This document shows, in pieces, positions 60,896 to 64,000 of a stretch of DNA of 64,000 bases. Positions within the stretch are counted from its first letter, which is position 1. Each line of letters opens with the position of its first letter. This stretch comes from GCA-2708415 sp964351905 (GTDB lineage: Bacteria; Pseudomonadota; Alphaproteobacteria; Micavibrionales; Micavibrionaceae). Both the position numbers and the translations under genes were made by a program. The notes beneath the pieces were generated by a model, which saw only the letters and a program-made list of their open reading frames with translations, had not been told where the DNA came from and made no database searches. The stretch covers positions 23,213 through 87,212 of the forward strand of contig CAYGPG010000005.1 in NCBI GenBank assembly GCA_964351905.1, in the 5' to 3' direction.

Positions 60896-62413
60896 ATGAA
60901 TGTTAATCAAAAAGAAAAAAACGAAGATATTGTCGATTTACGACCTTTGTTAGAAAGATATGAAAACGCAAAGAAAAAAAGACAGAACTGGGAATCACAT
61001 TGGCAAGATTGCTATGAGTATGCCCTCCCACAAAGAGGACAAACCAATCATTTTGGTGGTGTTGGTGCGATGCGCAACACGACTTTGTATGATGGAACGG
61101 CACTTGATGGTGTGGATCAACTCGCTGCCAGTCTTTTGGCAAATTTAACACCGCCATGGGCGCAATGGTTTGGTTTTAGACCAGGACCTGATTTATCCGA
61201 TAAAGAAGCACAAAATCTAAAGCCAATTTTAGAAAAAATTTCAAAGAAAATTCAACTTCATTTAGATCGATCTAACTTTGCAGTGGAAATGCATCAAGCT
61301 TTTTTAGATCTTGCGGTAGGAGGTACTGCTTCCTTAGCTTTTGAGGAAAATAAGGTTGGCAGTAACTCTGCTTTTAAATTTTCATCCATACCATTGCAAA
61401 ATATATATCTTCAAGAAGGTGATGAAGGGTTTTTGAATAACTCGTATCGCAATTTATCTTTGACGCTTTCTCAAATTCAAAGTCGATATGGTGACGTTTT
61501 TTTACCCCTATCTGTTTTGCAAGAAGGATCTAAAAACCCACAAACATCTTTTAATGTTTTAGAATCAATTTTGCCTGTAAATAATATTTATCAATATAAA
61601 GCTATTTTGACAGATGAAACACAACCTCATTTATTAAAGGAAGGTATTTTTAATGTTTCTCCTATCATCTCATTTCGATGGATGAAATCCCCTGGGGAAG
61701 TGTATGGACGATCTCCAGTTATGAAGGCTTTACCCGACATTAAAACAGCGAATAAGGTTGTTGAACTTATTTTAAAAAATGCTTCAATTGCTGTGACGGG
61801 AATTTGGCAAGCTGATGATGATGGTGTTTTAAACCCTGCTAACATTGAGCTAAAGCCTGGAGCAATTATCCCTAAGGCCGTTGGATCGCAAGGTTTGAAG
61901 CCCTTAGAGATGCCGGGTCGTTTTGATGTTTCAGAACTTGTTTTAAAAGATTTAAGGGGGAGAATCCGTCATGCCCTTATGTTAGATCGCTTAGGACCAA
62001 TAGCTGATAAGAAAATGACAGCAACGGAAGTTATTGAGCGTTCCAATGAAATGGCGATGCTTTTAGGCGCAACATATGGCCGCTTACAAACAGAGCTGTT
62101 AACTCCTTTAATTGAGCGTGCTTTTTCAATTTTAAAAAGGCGTGGAGAGATTCCAGATATTGCGTTAGATGGGCGCTACGTCGTTTTGGATTATCGTTCT
62201 CCTTTGGCAAAGGCGCAGGGGCAACGTGATGTGCAAAATATTCTGACATGGCTCTATAGTATTAAAACCTTGGGCGTTGAAGCCAACTTATTTGTAGATA
62301 CTGAAAAGACGAGCCGCTTATTGGCTGAATCTTTAAATGTTCCTGCTGAGCTCATGAGAAATCCACTAAATGGGTTAGAGCCATTAGCGATTCAAGATAA
62401 GGAAATATCATAA
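60896..62413 (+). CDS. Phage portal / head-to-tail connector protein (T7 gp8-like)
   Basis: A 505-residue protein of the head-tail connector family of podoviruses. This dodecameric ring forms the DNA gate of the capsid. The N-terminal ERYENAKKKRQNWESHWQDCYEY (about 20-42, landmark) and LPQRGQTNHFGG are typical. LYDGTALDGVDQLAASLLANLTPPWAQWF covers about 64-92 and is the family's best-known block. A central PVMKALPDIKTANKV and a C-terminal helical part (TATEVIERSNEM) complete it. It appears full length with no frameshift. The stop overlaps the next ATG by one base. Confidence 0.9.
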   Translation: MNVNQKEKNEDIVDLRPLLERYENAKKKRQNWESHWQDCYEYALPQRGQTNHFGGVGAMRNTTLYDGTALDGVDQLAASLLANLTPPWAQWFGFRPGPDLSDKEAQNLKPILEKISKKIQLHLDRSNFAVEMHQAFLDLAVGGTASLAFEENKVGSNSAFKFSSIPLQNIYLQEGDEGFLNNSYRNLSLTLSQIQSRYGDVFLPLSVLQEGSKNPQTSFNVLESILPVNNIYQYKAILTDETQPHLLKEGIFNVSPIISFRWMKSPGEVYGRSPVMKALPDIKTANKVVELILKNASIAVTGIWQADDDGVLNPANIELKPGAIIPKAVGSQGLKPLEMPGRFDVSELVLKDLRGRIRHALMLDRLGPIADKKMTATEVIERSNEMAMLLGATYGRLQTELLTPLIERAFSILKRRGEIPDIALDGRYVVLDYRSPLAKAQGQRDVQNILTWLYSIKTLGVEANLFVDTEKTSRLLAESLNVPAELMRNPLNGLEPLAIQDKEIS

Positions 62414-62649
62414 TGTTCTACAAAAAATATTTCGACTATATTCCGTATGTATCACGCGCAGAAAAGAAAGATATTGAGCGTCTTTTTAAAAGAGTATTTC
62501 GCAGTGATGATGGTCAAAAAGCTCTTACTTATTTGCAATATATTACTTTTCATCGAACGTTAAATGCAACCTCAACTGAAGAGCAATTGCGCCATCAAGA
62601 AGGTGAAAGAAGCCTTGTTAGAAAAATCATGCAACTTGCTGATTTATAA
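62413..62649 (+). CDS. Bbp19-like small phage protein
   Basis: A 78-residue protein resembling the Bbp19 family named after Bordetella phage BPP-1. FKRVFRSDDGQKALTYLQYI (about 25-44) and the end RHQEGERSLVRKIMQL match its pattern of one short helical domain. The molecular role of the family is not established. Members usually lie in the head-gene block near the portal. It starts in the portal stop codon (TAATG). Confidence 0.7.
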   Translation: MFYKKYFDYIPYVSRAEKKDIERLFKRVFRSDDGQKALTYLQYITFHRTLNATSTEEQLRHQEGERSLVRKIMQLADL

Positions 62650-62676
62650 AATTACTCAACCATAAAGGAGAAAGAA

Positions 62677-63309
62677 ATGAATGATACTTTATTAGATGAT
62701 ATTCCTAAGAAATTTAAGAATAATGAAACAGGAGAGATTGAAGTCGCCGCTATGGCTCAATCATACAAAGAGTTAGAGAAAAAGCTCTCGCAATCTCCCA
62801 CTATACCAAAATCTGCTGAAGATTATTGCGTGAATTGTGAGCATGGTCTTTTTGCAGCAGACGATGAAATGAATAAGAAATTTCATGAAATGGGATTTTC
62901 AAACGATCAAGTTCAGTTTGTATATGATTTAGCAGCGGAAAAAATGGTGCCGATGGTCATTGAAATGGCCAATGATTTTCAGGCTGAACGTGAATTAGAA
63001 AAGCTTGTAGAGTATTTTGGCGGCATAGAACAATGGCAAGAAGTTTCAAGGCAACTCTTGTCTTTTGGGCAAAAGAATTTCCCTGCAGATATTTTAGATT
63101 CACTCTCAAGTTCATATGAAGGCGTTTTAGCGCTTTATAATATGATGAAGGGAGAGGAGCCAAATATATCTACAAATTCCTCTGACCTCAGTAATAGTGA
63201 TACAGATTTACAGATGATGATGCGTGATCCGCGTTACTGGCGGGATAAAGATCCTTCATTTGTTGCAAAAGTAACAGAAGGTTTTCAGCGTATGTATAAA
63301 TCTTCTTGA
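62677..63309 (+). CDS. Probable phage capsid scaffolding/assembly protein
   Basis: A 210-residue acidic helical protein. The N terminus (MNDTLLDDIPKKFKNNETGE, then MAQSYKELEKKLSQSP) and an extended helical centre (about 95-140) resemble podovirus capsid assembly proteins. These sit between portal and major capsid genes. The C-terminal MMMRDPRYWRDKDPSFVAKV (about 183-202) is a distinct conserved-looking motif. The call rests on this pattern and on position. A major capsid gene should follow but does not; a terminator comes nine bases after the stop. Confidence 0.6.
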   Translation: MNDTLLDDIPKKFKNNETGEIEVAAMAQSYKELEKKLSQSPTIPKSAEDYCVNCEHGLFAADDEMNKKFHEMGFSNDQVQFVYDLAAEKMVPMVIEMANDFQAERELEKLVEYFGGIEQWQEVSRQLLSFGQKNFPADILDSLSSSYEGVLALYNMMKGEEPNISTNSSDLSNSDTDLQMMMRDPRYWRDKDPSFVAKVTEGFQRMYKSS

Positions 63310-63317
63310 AAAATAAG

Positions 63318-63344
63318 AAAGCCCTTCTCAAGAAGGGCTTTTTT
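63318..63344. terminator. Strong bidirectional terminator closing the phage-like operon
   Basis: AAAGCCCTTCT (63318-63328) pairs with AGAAGGGCTTT (63331-63341) and the plus strand continues with Ts. The A-rich left flank also makes it usable for the convergent PilZ gene. Confidence 0.92.
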
Positions 63345-63365
63345 GATTGGGGGTATAAATAGTTA

Positions 63366-63749
63366 TTATTGTTGAGAGGCGATAAATTCTTGTGTCACGT
63401 AATCATCAACAACTTGTTTAAAAGTATGGCTAACTTCATCCGTAAGGGGAGAAAATTGTAATACAAATTTATCACGGCCTTTACGCAAAATTCGTCCAAC
63501 GTGGTTTACATCAACAACACGATCCGCAATTTTGAATTTCATTGTAATATTTTTTACGTCGTTAACTGAGAATACGCGATCATCTCCTTGAAGAAGAACA
63601 CCACCATTGCTCCAATTTTGGATAGGGTAAGCTTTTCCTTCGATGATACCGATACATTGGTCCATTTCGCGGCGTTCATGCGAACGACGGCTGTCAACAT
63701 CATCGTTGCTAGCTGAAATATTCAATTTGTCTAATATATTTGTTATCAT
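63366..63749 (-). CDS. PilZ-domain c-di-GMP receptor
   Basis: A 127-residue protein with one PilZ domain (about 18-110). The c-di-GMP-binding arginines lie in RRSHERREMD (about 21-30). The second motif reads NWSNGGVLLQG (about 45), equivalent to the usual D/NxSxxG. No other domain is present, so it works as a free receptor or adaptor. GAGGATC lies a few bases before the ATG. With the EAL protein at 47858-49075 it shows that c-di-GMP signalling operates in this organism. Confidence 0.88.
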   Translation of the reverse strand: MITNILDKLNISASNDDVDSRRSHERREMDQCIGIIEGKAYPIQNWSNGGVLLQGDDRVFSVNDVKNITMKFKIADRVVDVNHVGRILRKGRDKFVLQFSPLTDEVSHTFKQVVDDYVTQEFIASQQ

Positions 63750-63839
63750 TTGATCCTCATTATGTCATTTTGATAACACACCTTCAGGGTAATTGTATAT
63801 ACATAAATCGATAAAGTACATATTTTTTGAAAATAATAC

Positions 63840-63868
63840 TTGACTTTATAGGTTTTTATTCCTATATT
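63840..63868 (+). promoter_or_regulatory. Sigma70-type promoter near the window end
   Basis: TTGACT (63840-63845), a 17-base spacer and TATATT (63863-63868). It points away from the PilZ gene and has no coding sequence behind it within the window. Confidence 0.6.
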
Positions 63869-63874
63869 TAAAAA

Positions 63875-63964
63875 ATCAACGCCATATTTGTATTTAAAAT
63901 TCAATTTATGACGATGATTTTTTAACTCTCTGACTTCTCAAAAGAATATTTTGAGGAGTTTTTT
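63875..63964 (+). ncRNA. Candidate small RNA or terminated leader transcript
   Basis: The transcript expected from the promoter at 63840-63868 would run about 90 bases and end in the terminator at 63934-63964. It contains only a five-codon frame (MTMIF) starting at 63909. It is either a free small RNA or an attenuator leader for a gene beyond the window. Confidence 0.4.
63934..63964 (+). terminator. Terminator-like hairpin without upstream gene
   Basis: CTTCTCAAAA (63934-63943) pairs with TTTTGAGGAG (63949-63958, one G-T pair) and six Ts follow. Confidence 0.65.
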
Positions 63965-64000
63965 ATATCCTCAGATAACGATTCCCGCCTGAGAAATTAT

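Noticed and set aside
59764..63309. Complete prophage
   Set aside because: No integrase, terminase, capsid, tail, lysis or attachment sequences were found between the repressor and the PilZ gene.
1..64000. tRNA, rRNA, CRISPR arrays and insertion sequences
   Set aside because: No T-loop/anticodon arrangement, rRNA core sequence, regularly spaced repeats or transposase gene was noticed by reading both strands.

Overview
The window looks like part of the chromosome of a low-GC alphaproteobacterium. The main evidence is the complete division/cell-wall (dcw) cluster with an alphaproteobacterial layout, a split-alpha-subunit NAD(P) transhydrogenase (pntAA/pntAB/pntB), a DUF1476 ATPase-inhibitor zeta subunit beside bolA and a CGFS glutaredoxin, an alphaproteobacterial-type ribosomal protein L36, near-consensus CtrA-type sites, and GANTC-rich DNA upstream of ftsZ. 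Genus and species cannot be read from the sequence. A Rhodospirillales- or Micavibrio-like bacterium is only a guess.

Layout. 1-6.7 kb holds mixed metabolic genes: a DUF1761 membrane protein, a 2-oxoglutarate/Fe(II) oxygenase, nicotinate phosphoribosyltransferase, a secreted MsrA, two secreted unknowns, an UMF1-type transporter and an AmpD-like amidase. 6.76-7.23 kb is RNase P RNA with enlarged peripheral helices. Next to it is a 28-residue membrane micropeptide gene with its own signals. 7.8-28.3 kb is the dcw cluster: mraZ-rsmH-ftsL-ftsI-murE-murF-mraY-murD-ftsW-murG-murC-murB-(ParB-like)-ftsQ-ftsA-(P-loop kinase-like)-ftsZ-lpxC. The usual ddl is absent and two unfamiliar genes are interposed. 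bamD, recN and ligA follow. 33-37 kb is a minus-strand block with a lipase-like hydrolase and the transhydrogenase operon, which carries an extra 80-residue membrane protein.

37.3-49.1 kb is an export and signalling locus. It has a TolC/ABC/HlyD type I secretion system, a CHASE2 adenylate cyclase, a 1060-residue FecR/FG-GAP/RTX-like protein that is probably the exported substrate, and a cyclic-nucleotide-binding EAL phosphodiesterase. Together they suggest a surface-protein system in which cAMP controls c-di-GMP. 49.2-55.6 kb carries DUF3307, rpmJ and the rod-shape operon mreB-mreC-mreD-mrdA-rodA. 55.6-59.6 kb has grxD-bolA-zeta, purC, nadK, pyrE and an S24-type repressor.

59.7-63.3 kb is a compact operon of podovirus-like head genes (portal, Bbp19-like, scaffold-like and three small genes). 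It is driven from a promoter that shares mirrored operators with the S24 repressor gene and ends in a strong terminator. No terminase, capsid, tail or integrase gene is present. A PilZ protein and an apparent small RNA or leader transcript close the window. I see no tRNA, rRNA, CRISPR array or insertion sequence.
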